This document shows, piece by piece, positions 9,271-17,720 of a stretch of DNA of 64,000 nucleotides (positions are counted from its first letter, which is position 1; each line of letters begins with the position of its first letter). The translations under genes were made by a program, and so were the position numbers. Location of the stretch: the NCBI RefSeq assembly GCF_000828475.1, contig NZ_AP014648.1, forward strand, positions 3,235,400 to 3,299,399, in the 5' to 3' direction. The DNA comes from Methyloceanibacter caenitepidi (lineage in GTDB: Bacteria; Pseudomonadota; Alphaproteobacteria; Rhizobiales; Methyloligellaceae). Under the pieces are notes generated by a model. That model had not been told where the DNA came from, did not search any database, and was given only the letters and a program-made list of their open reading frames with translations.

Positions 9271-10107
9271 CTATGGCTCTCGCAGCAACGGTTCGGTCGA
9301 AAGACCTGCACGGGCGAGCACACCCCACGCCTCTTCGGCGTTGTCGACCATTTCGAACGAGCCCGCATCGTCTTGTCGGATGGTCCCCCGTTCCACCAGC
9401 GCGCCAAAGTCGATCAGATTCGTCCAATAGGACCGTGAGAACAGAATGACCGGAATCGGCGCCATCCTCTGAGTCTGTTTGAGTGTGAGAATCTCGAACA
9501 GCTCGTCCAAGGTCCCGAAGCCGCCAGGGAAGATCGCAAGCGCGCGGGCCCGCATGGCAAAGTGCATCTTGCGGATGGCGAAGTAGCGAAACGAAAAACA
9601 AAGGTCCGGCGTAATGTATGCGTTGGGGCGCTGCTCCTCTGGCAAGACAATGTTGAAGCCGATGCTCGGCGCACCAGCCTCCATTGCGCCCCGGTTGGCC
9701 GCCTCCATGATTCCAGGTCCGCCGCCGGTCGCCAAAACGTTGTGACGTGGACCGCTTGCGGCGAGCGCGCCGCCACGTTCCGATACAATGCGTGCGAAGC
9801 GGCGCGCCTCGTCGTACCAGGCGGACATAGCGCGCTGCTGTTCGGCGCGGGCCTGGCCGGCTGGGTCCGTGGCCCGGCTCAAGGCCGCATCGGCAGTCTC
9901 TGGCGAGACGATCAGGTGACTGCCGAAGACGACGACTGTCGAGTTGATCCCCTTGTCGATCAGGGCGCGATCAGCCTTCATGAACTCGAGAGCCAGGCGC
10001 AAAGGGCGCATCTCGTCGCCTTCGAGACAATTGTGTTCGTCCAGCGCGATGAGTTGAGCAAGCGCTAGCTTTTTTTGGCTCTCCGGATCGAAAGCGTTGT
10101 CTTCCAT
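9271..10107 (-). CDS. LOG-family (TIGR00730-type) Rossmann protein (278 aa)
   Basis: Contains both hallmarks of the LOG/lysine-decarboxylase-like family: the nucleotide-binding GGGPGIMEAANRGAMEAG and the catalytic IFPGGFGTLDELFEIL (PGGxGTxxE). Enzymes of this family hydrolyse nucleoside 5'-monophosphates, releasing ribose 5-phosphate from AMP or cytokinin ribotides. An N-terminal extension of ~80 residues ending in STVVVFGSHL marks the longer, hexameric-type LOG subgroup. The ATG at 10107 (MEDNAFDPE) is preferred over a TTG at 10170. It converges on the kinase-like gene with a 65-bp gap and is divergent from the catalase-like gene. Confidence 0.85.
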   Translation of the reverse strand: MEDNAFDPESQKKLALAQLIALDEHNCLEGDEMRPLRLALEFMKADRALIDKGINSTVVVFGSHLIVSPETADAALSRATDPAGQARAEQQRAMSAWYDEARRFARIVSERGGALAASGPRHNVLATGGGPGIMEAANRGAMEAGAPSIGFNIVLPEEQRPNAYITPDLCFSFRYFAIRKMHFAMRARALAIFPGGFGTLDELFEILTLKQTQRMAPIPVILFSRSYWTNLIDFGALVERGTIRQDDAGSFEMVDNAEEAWGVLARAGLSTEPLLREP

Positions 10108-10316
10108 GGGAGGCGTCCAGGCGATATTTCCTGGGCGCCATCCTATGACAGCCGGAGCCCTTGACGCCAATCAATGCGCCCAACCGGAATTGGCTCCACA
10201 GAGAAGTTGTCCGGCCGGCGCGCGTGCGATCGACAAATCGCGGCGCATCGGGAAAGAGCGTGCTACCTTCGCTGCGGCTTGAAACAAGCGTTCGATAACG
10301 ACGGGGTGAAATCGCG

Positions 10317-11318
10317 ATGGAGGATGTAAGCCGGTTCGAACGCCTGGAGCCCGGCGAGGACGATTTCACCAGGAACTACCTCGACGACCTCGAAAAGTAT
10401 CAAAGCGCGGTGGCGACCCAGCATACCGGCGGGCGCATTTGCCGCGGTTTTCACAAGAAAACATTGGCGGCTGCGCGAGGCACCTTTCGCGCTGCTGAGG
10501 CTTTGCCCGCGGAACTGCGCGTCGGTGTCGGCGCACTCTCGGAAAGCGTGTCGGCTGTCGTGCGCTTCTCCAGCGGTCAGTCGTTTGCGCAGCCCGATTT
10601 CGTTCCGGACATTAGGGGGCTCGCGGTCAAGATTCTCGACATCGATGGCGAACCTCTCGACGGGGCGCCCAACGGCGTTCAGGATTTCCTCGCCGTCAAC
10701 GCGAACAACCATTCGATCCGCGACGGCGAGACGTTCGCGCGGCTTAGCTTGACCGCCACGTCGCCCCTCAAAGCAGCGGCAACGGCATCGAGCCTCCTAA
10801 CTTTCGGCGAGCAAATGCGTCTAGCGTGGGAGTTTTCCCGACTTGCCGGTCGAACCTTGCTTCCCCTTTCGAGGCCCACCTATTTCGGCGCAGGGCCGAT
10901 TGCCTTTGGTGATATCCCGGCGAAGTTCCGCTGGGTTCCCGTGAGCCCGCCACCGGGCCGCTTTGTATGGCCGGGGCACGATTCACACCGGAACCGGTTC
11001 TGCCGGGACCTGATGAAAAGACCGTTGAAGTTCGACCTCGAGGTCCAGCTCTTTGTGGATGAGGGTGTGACCCCCGTCGAGGATTTGAGCGTGACTTGGG
11101 ATGAGAACGTCGCACCGCCGCGCAAGGTCGGAACGCTGCAACTTTCACCGATCCAGTCGCATTCGGACTTCGAAACGGCGTGCAACCAGGTTGAGGCGCT
11201 CGCCTTCAGCCCCTGGAATGGCTTGTCCGTTCACAGACCGCTCGGGAACCTCCAGCGGATCAGGCGTTTGGCCTATGCGCAAAGCGCCGAGCGGCGCGGT
11301 GCACGGTCGTGCCCATGA
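10317..11318 (+). CDS. Catalase-like haem protein (333 aa)
   Basis: Shows the catalase-superfamily layout at reduced size: RICRGFHKKTLAAARGTF aligns with the distal-histidine region, VRFSSGQSFAQPD and PDIRGLAVKIL with the conserved core, and HRPLGNLQRIRRLAY with a C-terminal motif found in small catalase-like and allene-oxide-synthase-like proteins. At 333 residues it is shorter than typical monofunctional catalases (~480). It may act on organic hydroperoxides or lipids rather than H2O2; substrate not determinable. No signal peptide. The neighbouring LuxR gene converges on it with 21 bp between stops. Confidence 0.8.
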   Translation: MEDVSRFERLEPGEDDFTRNYLDDLEKYQSAVATQHTGGRICRGFHKKTLAAARGTFRAAEALPAELRVGVGALSESVSAVVRFSSGQSFAQPDFVPDIRGLAVKILDIDGEPLDGAPNGVQDFLAVNANNHSIRDGETFARLSLTATSPLKAAATASSLLTFGEQMRLAWEFSRLAGRTLLPLSRPTYFGAGPIAFGDIPAKFRWVPVSPPPGRFVWPGHDSHRNRFCRDLMKRPLKFDLEVQLFVDEGVTPVEDLSVTWDENVAPPRKVGTLQLSPIQSHSDFETACNQVEALAFSPWNGLSVHRPLGNLQRIRRLAYAQSAERRGARSCP

Positions 11319-11339
11319 TCCAGCCTATAAGAGAAGCTG

Positions 11340-12467
11340 CTAGAAAAGCGGAACGCTAAAGCGGCCGACCAGCTCGCTCTGGCTCGCGACGCCGGTTTTC
11401 TCGTAGATTCGCTGCAGATGAACCCGCGCCGTGTTGTACGAGATACCCATTCGCGCCGCAGCGGCTTTCAACGTCTCGCCTCCTATCAAGCGGCGCAGCA
11501 ATTCGCTCTCGCGGCCGGTCAGACCGAAGAGACCATTGAGCTGTTCGTCGCTGAGGGCGAGGCGTAGGCTCGGATCCTGAATTTTCACCAGCACGACGGG
11601 GGCACTGACATCGTAGCCCCTCGCGGGGCTCAGTCCCGGCTCCGCGCTGATCAAATAGCTGGGCTTTGCACTTGGGCGCGCCGCAACGAGCGCTTCGCCC
11701 GCGAAGACCGACTGGCCCGCGCACGCCTTCAACGCCTTCCCGATTGCGCGCTGCAGCACCGGCTCGGCTTGAGGACAGGACAAGTGCAAGCGCCGGTCAG
11801 AGCCGAGGTAAACCCCATCGCCCTCCCGCAAGATCCTGTCGGCGATCGCATTGGTCTGTATGCAGGTCCCGTCGGGATTGATGCAGAGAAGCCCGAAGGG
11901 AAGATTTGCACTGAGTATTTCGGCGAAAGTCGCAGCGTTCTTGGCCTGCTCCTTCAAGCGGCCGATCCGGACGGCATTGGCGATATGCGGTCTTAACATG
12001 CGGCAACGCTCAACTTGCTGGTCGGAGGCGTGGCCCTGCCGGGCCTCGTAATGCATCCCGAGTAACGTAACCTCGGGACCACCGCCATCGAGGCGAGACC
12101 CGATAAAGTATTTTACGCCAACGGCACGCTGAAGCCAGTCGTAGGACGGGTTCCGGTTGATCTCGCTCTCGGACATGAGGTCGTAATCGCAGACCGTGTG
12201 GGCCTCGGCGCGGCCAAGTGAGTACTTAACGTGGGCGTCGGTGACATTGGGGTCATGCACATACTCCTCGGCGTACTCCTGTTCGATCTGGGGTAGACCG
12301 TGGGCGAAGATCCGCAGAAGGTCTTGAGTCTCCGAGTGAAACTGAAGCGCGACGCCGCCGACGGCCCCGATTTCCTCCGCCACCGTCCGAATGACATCGG
12401 AGACGCCGTTCCCGCACCATGCCGCGTCCTGAACGTCGGCGACAGCATCCACCAGCGAGCGTCTCAC
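11340..12467 (-). CDS. LuxR-type transcriptional regulator with N-terminal sensory region (375 aa)
   Basis: The C-terminal ~60 residues are a LuxR/GerE helix-turn-helix (GLTGRESELLRRLIGGETLK ... MGISYNTARVHLQRIYEKTG). The first ~310 residues look like GAF- and PAS-like sensory segments (LLCINPDGTCIQTNAIADRIL), without a receiver domain or acyl-homoserine-lactone-binding signature. It is therefore a ligand- or state-responsive regulator rather than a response regulator. It is transcribed divergently from the RND exporter operon starting at 12655 and is the obvious candidate to control it; a TAATGC-N4-GCATTA palindrome lies between them. Confidence 0.85.
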   Translation of the reverse strand: MRRSLVDAVADVQDAAWCGNGVSDVIRTVAEEIGAVGGVALQFHSETQDLLRIFAHGLPQIEQEYAEEYVHDPNVTDAHVKYSLGRAEAHTVCDYDLMSESEINRNPSYDWLQRAVGVKYFIGSRLDGGGPEVTLLGMHYEARQGHASDQQVERCRMLRPHIANAVRIGRLKEQAKNAATFAEILSANLPFGLLCINPDGTCIQTNAIADRILREGDGVYLGSDRRLHLSCPQAEPVLQRAIGKALKACAGQSVFAGEALVAARPSAKPSYLISAEPGLSPARGYDVSAPVVLVKIQDPSLRLALSDEQLNGLFGLTGRESELLRRLIGGETLKAAAARMGISYNTARVHLQRIYEKTGVASQSELVGRFSVPLF

Positions 12468-12501
12468 AAGCCCCCTCCACGCAGCATTCGATACGCGCTT
12501 C

Positions 12502-12517
12502 TAATGCAGTCGCATTA
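12502..12517. promoter_or_regulatory. Palindrome between luxR-type gene and RND operon (candidate operator)
   Basis: TAATGC and GCATTA are perfect inverted repeats separated by 4 bases in the 187-bp divergent spacer. Symmetry and position suit a dimeric LuxR-type regulator, but there is only one copy and no second member of the regulon to compare with. Confidence 0.35.
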
Positions 12518-12654
12518 TTGCCCGCCTTGATGGCGGTTGGCAAATTGCCCTGGGCATCGGACTGCGACGCAGGCCATGCAACTTGGGTTGCCGTAGGAAT
12601 GGGACACGCCTTCAGGGCCAGGCGCCTGACCTGCTTGCGGCATGGGGGAGCGAG

Positions 12655-14958
12655 ATGGGGTCTGTGGAGCCATCGTCTAGCCGTGGCACGCCGCGCCTGA
12701 CACTGCGCGTGTGGCTCGTTGCACTATGGACCGCGGTGCTGGTTCTCGACGCAGCCGCACTCCTCGGCGCATCGAAACTTCGCTACGAGGAAGGACTCGA
12801 TGTTCCCTTCTCCAGCTCCAGCCAGCGATACCAGGACTACGTTCGGTTCAAAGAACAGTTCACGCCGCCCACGGGCGATGTCGCCATCTTGTTCACAGCG
12901 AAGGACTTGGCTGAACCTGAGATTCTGGGTGCCATCCAGGACTTCACGCTCGATGCTCAACTGATCGACGGCGTTGCGGACGTTTACTCCATCTTCGCAT
13001 TGAGAGAGCCGTCTCCGAACGGAGACAGCACCCTACCGATCATTCCCGAACCGCTGCCGGACCGGCCGGCGCTCACCCAAATCCTCGATGATATGCGTGC
13101 GCTTCCGACAGGCTTGGGCCGCTTCGTCTCCGCGGATCGCACCATGACAGCGGTCGTTGTGACGCTCGCAGAACCGGATGCGCCGTTGCCGGCACGCAAG
13201 GCTCTGCTGTCCGAACTGCAGACGGCCGCGGCTGAAGCCGGGCCCGAAAACAAGTTGCAAGCCGAGCTGACCGGACTACCGATTCTAAGGGAGACGGTCA
13301 TTGCCTCCGTCTTCAAGGACACCTGGACTTTTACCGCGTTTGGCATGCTTTGCGGATTTCTCGTCTGCGCCGCCGCGTTGCGCAGCATTACACTGGCGGT
13401 GCTCGTGCTGATGCCGTCCGGCACCGCGCTCTTGTGGACGCTCGGCGTGCTTGGATTTGCCGGTTACCCGATCGGGGTCCTTACGGTCGCCCTTCCGGCG
13501 CTCGTCGCCGTCTTGTCATTCACCGACACGCTGCATCTGACCTTCGAGATGCGCAGGCTGCGCGACAACGGCGTCTCCGATGAGAAGGCGCCGCTCGAAG
13601 CCTTGCGGCGCGTCGGACCCGCCTGCGCGCTTGCGTCGATCACGACAGCGGCGGCGTTCGCGGGCCTCACGATATCAACATCGGCGGTCATCAGCGGCTT
13701 CGGCGTCTCCGGACTCATCGCCGCGCTCGTTTCGCTGGCCGCGGTCGTTGTCACCTGTCCGATGCTCTTTACGACGATCGCGGCCGTTCGCCCCAAGCGC
13801 TCGGTATTCGCCGGCCGCGCAGGCATGTACCCGGCCTTTCTCGACCTGGGGCCCTTGGCGGACTTCACGCTGCGGCACTACCGGCCGATTCTTGTTGCGT
13901 CTTTCCTCTGTCTCGTCGCGACCGCCGTCGCCTACACACAGATCGCGCCGAATTTTTCGATTCATGAGAACATCGACGCGGATGAGCCTGCGTTCGTCGC
14001 GCTCAAAAAGATGGACTCGGAACTCATACCGACGGGAATCATCGACATTCCCGTGCGTCTGGCTCCGCGGGATAATGAGTATTTCGATGGTGAGGCGCTC
14101 GCCCGTGTGAAGGCCGTGCACGCCGTAACGGCCGCCGCCGTACCGGACGCCGTCGTCGTCTCCGTCCAATCGCTGCTGAATCCCAGTCGATCTGGGGACG
14201 CGGGCGAAGAAGTCACCGAAGCCAACGCAATCCTAGCGCAGATGACGGAGACACAAAGAGGCCGGTTTGTCTCCCGCGACGGAGATTTCGGCCTGGTGCG
14301 CGTTGCAGTCCCCAATCACGAGGCCGCCCATGGGCGGGAGACGGCAACCGCGCTTGAAACCGCGCTGAAAGAACAGATCGATCGTGGGATCGTTCCCGGG
14401 GCGACAGGGTTGTTGCTGCTCCAATCCTTCATCAGCGGCGAGATGATCCGCGACCTCAACACCTGCTTCCTCATGGCCGTCGTCTTGTCGGGACTGCTGA
14501 TCGCCTATTGGTTCCGAAGCGGTGTTCTCGGGCTGGTCGCACTGGTTCCAAACGTCCTGCCGATCCTTGCCGTCGGGGCATTCTTGGCTGTGTCCGGCTG
14601 GGGACTCGAATACGCGAGCGGTGTCGCGCTGACGATCGCCTTCGGGCTCGCGGTCGACGACACGGTACATGTTCTCAACCGGCTGCGTTTGAATGCGGAT
14701 TCTGCCCGGCCCTACGACATTCGTGTCATTGCGACCTCAATCAAGGAGGTCGCGCCGGTGCTCGTCATCACGAGCGCGGTTCTTGCACTTGGCATGGCCG
14801 GACTGTTCTTCAGCTCGCTGCCAACGCTCCGCTATTTCGGCGGCATTCTCATCGCTGTCTTCGTCATGGCACTCATCGCCGACCTGGTGGTGCTGCCGGC
14901 TTTGCTGCGGTGGCTGGACACCCCTTCCCTATTCCGCCGTCCATGGAGGACCGCATGA
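12655..14958 (+). CDS. RND/MMPL-superfamily exporter (767 aa)
   Basis: A twin-repeat RND protein. Each half has one membrane helix, a large periplasmic loop, then a five-helix bundle. Family motifs are SFTDTLHLTFEMRRL in the first half and TIAFGLAVDDTVHVLNRLR in the second, each with the acidic residues used for proton coupling. At 767 residues it matches MMPL/HpnN-type lipid exporters rather than AcrB-type drug pumps (~1040). The ATG at 12655 follows GGGGGAG and is preferred to an upstream in-frame GTG/ATG. It overlaps the next gene by 4 bp. With SRPBCC lipid-binding proteins and a CruF-like enzyme downstream, the cargo is probably a lipid or isoprenoid (inference). Confidence 0.85.
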   Translation: MGSVEPSSSRGTPRLTLRVWLVALWTAVLVLDAAALLGASKLRYEEGLDVPFSSSSQRYQDYVRFKEQFTPPTGDVAILFTAKDLAEPEILGAIQDFTLDAQLIDGVADVYSIFALREPSPNGDSTLPIIPEPLPDRPALTQILDDMRALPTGLGRFVSADRTMTAVVVTLAEPDAPLPARKALLSELQTAAAEAGPENKLQAELTGLPILRETVIASVFKDTWTFTAFGMLCGFLVCAAALRSITLAVLVLMPSGTALLWTLGVLGFAGYPIGVLTVALPALVAVLSFTDTLHLTFEMRRLRDNGVSDEKAPLEALRRVGPACALASITTAAAFAGLTISTSAVISGFGVSGLIAALVSLAAVVVTCPMLFTTIAAVRPKRSVFAGRAGMYPAFLDLGPLADFTLRHYRPILVASFLCLVATAVAYTQIAPNFSIHENIDADEPAFVALKKMDSELIPTGIIDIPVRLAPRDNEYFDGEALARVKAVHAVTAAAVPDAVVVSVQSLLNPSRSGDAGEEVTEANAILAQMTETQRGRFVSRDGDFGLVRVAVPNHEAAHGRETATALETALKEQIDRGIVPGATGLLLLQSFISGEMIRDLNTCFLMAVVLSGLLIAYWFRSGVLGLVALVPNVLPILAVGAFLAVSGWGLEYASGVALTIAFGLAVDDTVHVLNRLRLNADSARPYDIRVIATSIKEVAPVLVITSAVLALGMAGLFFSSLPTLRYFGGILIAVFVMALIADLVVLPALLRWLDTPSLFRRPWRTA

Positions 14959-15464
14959 AAGCATCCCTACGCCTCGCGATCGTATCGTGTTTTCTCCTGA
15001 GCACTCTTGGGCCGGCAACGGCGTCGGACTTGAGCGACCTTCGCGGTTCCTGGTCGGGCCGCGGCACCCTCAAGGAATCCCCGGACGGACCGATGCGGCG
15101 GGGGTCATGCAGGGTTGGCATTCAAGGGAGTGGCGCAGGATCGTCCGTGACGTTGTCGGGCCGGTGCGCAGGTCCCGGCAAGGCGGCCTCGTTCGGCGGC
15201 ACGATCGCGCAGCGTGGCGGCAGCGCGGTCAGCGCGCGGTTTTCGTCGCCCGGCCGGCCCACGATCTCATACGCGGGCACTCAAAGCGGCTCAACGGTAT
15301 CAATGCGGTCGAGCAATGCCGTCACCGTCGACGGCAGAACGTATCGGTTGCAGCTCTGGATCAGGTCTCAAGGGGCAAACAGCTTCTCGATGACGCAGCA
15401 GGCGACCGAGATCGGAACGGGCAAACGGTCCCAGGTCTTCAACATGGCTTTCCAGCGGAAGTAA
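14955..15464 (+). CDS. Secreted protein of unknown function (169 aa)
   Basis: Begins with a clear Sec signal peptide (MKASLRLAIVSCFLLSTLGP, cleavage after ATAS near residue 24). The mature part is small, glycine/serine-rich and likely beta-rich (LRGSWSGRGTLKES; repeated SG/GS turns; single Cys pair). DLRGSWSGRGTL resembles lipocalin/calycin-like starts, which would fit ligand carriage, but this is weak. The ATGA overlap with the RND gene shows translational coupling, suggesting a periplasmic partner of the exporter. Confidence 0.75.
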   Translation: MKASLRLAIVSCFLLSTLGPATASDLSDLRGSWSGRGTLKESPDGPMRRGSCRVGIQGSGAGSSVTLSGRCAGPGKAASFGGTIAQRGGSAVSARFSSPGRPTISYAGTQSGSTVSMRSSNAVTVDGRTYRLQLWIRSQGANSFSMTQQATEIGTGKRSQVFNMAFQRK

Positions 15465-15470
15465 CGCCCG

Positions 15471-16109
15471 ATGGACGCTACCGCCCCCTCACCCGCCTCT
15501 GCTTTTACGGAATCGCCCGTCGATGCGCAGTATGACTTCGATATCCGGTCGGACTGGACGTTGATTGCCGAACCGGAGGAATTGACCCCCATCATCTTGG
15601 ATCCGGAACTGCTCCCACTCTGGTGTCCGAGCGCGTTCTTGAAGGGGGAACTGCTCGATCCCGGCGACAGCACGGGACTCGGCATGAGAATGCTCGTGCG
15701 GAGCAAGGGCATCCTTCCGCATACGTTCTTCTTCATCGGCGCGATTGTCTACGTCGAGCCCCACCGCGCGATGCAGATTACTGCCAGGGGCGACTTCGAC
15801 GGTCTTTGCGACATGCGCGTGATGCCGAACGGAGATGGAACCTGTGACGCCGACTTCCGGTGGCGCATCAATATTCGTCAGCCCTATATCCGTCCTCTGG
15901 TGCCGGCTCTACGACCGGTCTTCCTCTGGAACCATCGCGCCATGATGCGTCGGGTTCACCGCCAGTTTCAGCAAGAGATCGACCGGCGCCGGCGTGGATC
16001 GAACCGGTTCACACAAGAGACGGCGACGTTCCCGCACAACATTCCCTTCTTCCGCCGCACCTGGAAACGAATCGGGGCATCCGTCCTGTCTCAACGGACG
16101 GTCGAATAG
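15471..16109 (+). CDS. SRPBCC-family protein, copy 1 (212 aa)
   Basis: A START/SRPBCC-type protein: YDFDIRSDWTLIAEPEEL at the N-terminus, a pocket-forming middle, and the conserved tail ATFPHNIPFFRRTWKRIGA. It starts 6 bp after the secreted-protein stop. A second copy lies two genes downstream (17067-17720); the two are clearly paralogous over their whole length (by eye more than half identical), including EPEEL, LDPxLxxLWC, LPHTFF, QPYIRP and the tail. These proteins are expected to bind a hydrophobic ligand, perhaps the product of the intervening CruF-like enzyme. Confidence 0.8.
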   Translation: MDATAPSPASAFTESPVDAQYDFDIRSDWTLIAEPEELTPIILDPELLPLWCPSAFLKGELLDPGDSTGLGMRMLVRSKGILPHTFFFIGAIVYVEPHRAMQITARGDFDGLCDMRVMPNGDGTCDADFRWRINIRQPYIRPLVPALRPVFLWNHRAMMRRVHRQFQQEIDRRRRGSNRFTQETATFPHNIPFFRRTWKRIGASVLSQRTVE

Positions 16110-16131
16110 CCGTCGTTGGTTTCGAGCGCCT

Positions 16132-17070
16132 ATGAATCCTCAGCAGAAGCGAACGCCTATGAGCCGAAAAATCCTCACACTCCCAGTCGTCAGTCTTTAT
16201 CTCGTCGCCGCTGCCTGGCTGGGCAATGCACTCTACGCGATGGGCGATCCTGGCGGTGCGCTGAAATATTGGTCGCCAGCTTTGGTCGCGGTCGGCATGA
16301 TCACGTTCGTCATCATCCACGGACGCATTTTCGAAGGCTCTAGGGACCTTCTGCTTTTCGCGGTGACAGTGTTCGTCATCGGTTGGACCTTCGAGACAAT
16401 CAGCATCGTCACCGGTATCCCCTTCGGGAATTATCACTATACGGACGTGATGGCCCCGTTCCTCGGGCACGTCCCTGTATCCGTCATGCCCGCCTATTGT
16501 CTCATGGGCTACATCTCCTGGGCCATGGCCCGCATCCTTTGCCTGCAAGGGGACGGCTCCGATTTTCGTACGCAACGTTTGATCGTTCCGCTCGTCGCGG
16601 CCCTCCTCATGGTTCTGTGGGACCTGTCGATGGATCCACTCAGGGCGACAATTGAGCAACGTTGGATCTGGCACGATGGCGGCAGCCATTTGGGCGTACC
16701 GCTTCTCAATTATTTGGGCTGGTTCCTGGTCACCTGGACGATGTTTCAGACCTATGCGCTGTTGCGGAGCCCAGCCCCGTCAACGCAGGCCGACCTAGGG
16801 GCAGCGGACACCGTGCTTCTCCGCCTCTCGGTTCCGTTGATGTATCTGGCGTTTGCCGTCGAGTACGTCCTCAATCCTGCGGTGGCCGATCCGGAGCATG
16901 CCGCATCCATGGTTGAAAGCGGCCAGCTGAGCGTCGGACATATCCATGCCGCGACGGCGCTTCTGACCATGGTGACGATGGTGCCGGTGGCGCTTGTCGC
17001 CATTCACAAGGTTTGGCGCGCCGAGAAGACGAGCCTCTATCTCACGCTGAACGAGGAGACGCAGCGATGA
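16132..17070 (+). CDS. CruF-like carotenoid biosynthesis membrane protein (312 aa)
   Basis: A multi-pass membrane protein of the carotenoid-biosynthesis (DUF422/CruF) family. Typical features are GWTFETISIVTGIPFGNYHY, LGHVPVSVMPAYCLMGY, LMVLWDLSMDPLRA and LGVPLLNYLGWFLVTW, with about seven hydrophobic helices. Characterised members hydrate C1',2' double bonds of acyclic carotenoid ends. No phytoene synthase, desaturase or cyclase is in the window, so its substrate may come from elsewhere or be another isoprenoid. ATG 16132 and ATG 16159 are both possible starts. The stop overlaps the second SRPBCC gene by 4 bp. Confidence 0.8.
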   Translation: MNPQQKRTPMSRKILTLPVVSLYLVAAAWLGNALYAMGDPGGALKYWSPALVAVGMITFVIIHGRIFEGSRDLLLFAVTVFVIGWTFETISIVTGIPFGNYHYTDVMAPFLGHVPVSVMPAYCLMGYISWAMARILCLQGDGSDFRTQRLIVPLVAALLMVLWDLSMDPLRATIEQRWIWHDGGSHLGVPLLNYLGWFLVTWTMFQTYALLRSPAPSTQADLGAADTVLLRLSVPLMYLAFAVEYVLNPAVADPEHAASMVESGQLSVGHIHAATALLTMVTMVPVALVAIHKVWRAEKTSLYLTLNEETQR

Positions 17071-17720
17071 GCACCGTCCGCGTCGCACGTGACGACGCAT
17101 ACGATTTCGATATCACATCCGAATGGAACCTGCGGGCCGAACCCGAGGAGCTGTCCGAGGTTGTATTGGATCCGGACCTCTTTCACCTTTGGTGCTCGAG
17201 TACCGTTCTGAAGGCTCAGGTTCTCGATCACGGCGCGCCGGATGGAATGGGTATGACCCTCCGTCTCCATGTCAAAGGGATGCTGCCCCACACGTTCTTC
17301 TGCTTGGCGAAGGTCGTGGACCTGGTCGGCCATCGCTCGATGACGATCGCCGTCAGCGGCGATTTCGAAGGCGTCGGTACGCTCGCGGTGGAGCCGACGG
17401 GTACGGGAGTATGCGCGGTGACGGCGGGATGGCGCGTTCGGATCAACCAGCCCTACATCCGCCCCTTCATCACGCTGCTGAAGCCCGTCTTCATCTACAA
17501 TCACCTCTGGGGCGTACGCCAAATCGCCCGCCGGATGCAGGAGGAAATCGACCGGCGACGGAAGGGTTCGGACCAGTTCGCCGGTGCAATGGCGACGTTC
17601 CCGCACAACCTGGCCTTCTTCCGGCGCGGCTGGCGTCGAATCGGATCTGCGTTCCCTGTCGCAGTTCATCCCGGCGGGCCGGGGCGCAATCCTGTGGCGA
17701 CCAAAGGCCCCTACCCCTGA
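17067..17720 (+). CDS. SRPBCC-family protein, copy 2 (217 aa)
   Basis: Paralogue of the protein at 15471-16109, with the same YDFDITSEWNLRAEPEEL start and ATFPHNLAFFRRGWRRIG tail. It begins within the ATGA that ends the CruF-like gene. The pair flanks the CruF-like gene, which suggests duplication within the operon followed by specialisation, for instance for two ligands or for delivery and uptake. It is the last gene of the 12.6-17.7 kb operon; nothing convincing follows for 740 bp. Confidence 0.8.
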   Translation: MSTVRVARDDAYDFDITSEWNLRAEPEELSEVVLDPDLFHLWCSSTVLKAQVLDHGAPDGMGMTLRLHVKGMLPHTFFCLAKVVDLVGHRSMTIAVSGDFEGVGTLAVEPTGTGVCAVTAGWRVRINQPYIRPFITLLKPVFIYNHLWGVRQIARRMQEEIDRRRKGSDQFAGAMATFPHNLAFFRRGWRRIGSAFPVAVHPGGPGRNPVATKGPYP

